Shown here: in pieces, positions 5,505 through 5,666 of the stretch
How the letters are laid out: each line of letters starts with the position of its first letter
How positions within the stretch are numbered: position 1 is the first letter of the stretch
Assembly: GCA_002700865.1 (NCBI GenBank)
Contig: PAFB01000151.1
Coordinates: forward strand, 12,264-17,929
DNA: 5,666 nucleotides
Direction: 5' to 3'
Source: Rhodospirillaceae bacterium
GTDB lineage: Bacteria; Pseudomonadota; Alphaproteobacteria; UBA7985
Translations under genes and position numbers: made by a program
The notes under the pieces: generated by a model
The model's input: only the letters and a program-made list of their open reading frames with translations
The model's database searches: none
What the model was told of the DNA's origin: nothing

Positions 5505-5666
5505 ATGGCTCGCTACACCGGTCCCAAAGTTCGTCTTTCTCGTCGTCTCGGCGTTCCAATCGCAGATATCCCAAAGCACACCGCCAAGCGCCAGTTGACC
5601 CCTCCCGGTCTTCACGGCATGAAGCACAAGCGAGTGCGCGACTACGGCGTCCGCTTGAACGAAAAG
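5505..5666 (+). CDS. rpsD: 30S ribosomal protein S4 (partial, N-terminal 54 residues)
   Basis: S4 is a primary 16S rRNA-binding protein that nucleates assembly of the 30S subunit. In other bacteria it also regulates its own message and takes part in rRNA antitermination. The visible N-terminus has the family pattern: MARYTGPKVRLSRRLGVPI, then PPGLHG at 33-38 and RDYGVRLNEK at 45-54, where most S4 proteins have a Y-x-x-x-L-x-EK run. It lacks the zinc-binding cysteines found near the N-terminus of some S4 proteins. The frame runs off the right edge, so some 150 residues, including the S4 RNA-binding domain, lie outside. The start is fixed by TAAGGAG at 5492-5498. Its own promoter and leader suggest it is not part of the usual S13-S11-S4-alpha operon here, or at least that it heads its own unit. 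Confidence 0.95.
   Translation, partial: MARYTGPKVRLSRRLGVPIADIPKHTAKRQLTPPGLHGMKHKRVRDYGVRLNEK

Noticed and set aside
5175..5627. Minus-strand frame of 150 residues whose C-terminal part (about 50 residues, acidic and helix-like) looks faintly protein-like
   Set aside because: The only ATG lies inside rpsD, no ATG, GTG or TTG start lies near the protein-like part, and the frame crosses a strong plus-strand promoter and the rpsD ribosome binding site. It could be a decayed remnant, but I cannot support a gene.
1..5666. CRISPR array, insertion sequence, tRNA or defence island
   Set aside because: I saw no regularly spaced repeats, no transposase-like protein, no terminal inverted repeats and no tRNA-like T-loop. 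All four genes look chromosomal.

Overview
The window looks like ordinary bacterial chromosome, moderately GC-rich, with dense protein coding and no mobile element, tRNA, rRNA or CRISPR array that I can see. The protein mix points to the Planctomycetota/Verrucomicrobiota/Bacteroidota side of the tree, with a planctomycete as the best guess. The reasons are a long-form PurF of the Bacteroidota type, a distant RdgC-like protein of a kind I recall from planctomycetes, and a stand-alone S4 gene whose N-terminus resembles planctomycete (perhaps phycisphaeral) sequences. This placement rests on remembered family resemblance, not on a search.

Layout, left to right. Positions 1-402 form a non-coding or weakly coding lead-in. 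It holds a compact minus-strand unit (promoter, two hairpins, terminator) that could make a small RNA of about 65 nt, then an 18-bp perfect palindrome with an extra half-site. Positions 403-1899 (+) encode S-adenosylhomocysteine hydrolase (ahcY). A longer frame starts at GTG 253, but I prefer GTG 403. A strong terminator follows, and its right arm contains the stop codon of the convergent minus-strand gene at 1970-3187, a distant RdgC-like protein. A 114-bp divergent spacer with a reasonable sigma-70-type promoter leads to purF (3302-5212, +), the 636-residue long form of amidophosphoribosyltransferase, which starts at TTG. Positions 5213-5504 hold a weak terminator, a very good sigma-70-type promoter and a leader of about 165 nt with four small hairpins. 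rpsD (ribosomal protein S4) then begins at 5505 and is cut by the window edge.

The genes are mostly single transcription units rather than one operon. AhcY clears S-adenosylhomocysteine from methylation reactions, PurF starts purine synthesis, S4 nucleates the 30S subunit, and the RdgC-like protein is probably DNA-binding. AhcY and PurF both touch purine and adenosine metabolism, but nothing in the sequence shows that they are co-regulated.

I did not find a convincing new multi-gene system. The points most worth a second look are the minus-strand small-RNA unit, the palindrome with a repeated half-site before ahcY, the structured S4 leader, and the divergent RdgC-like protein.
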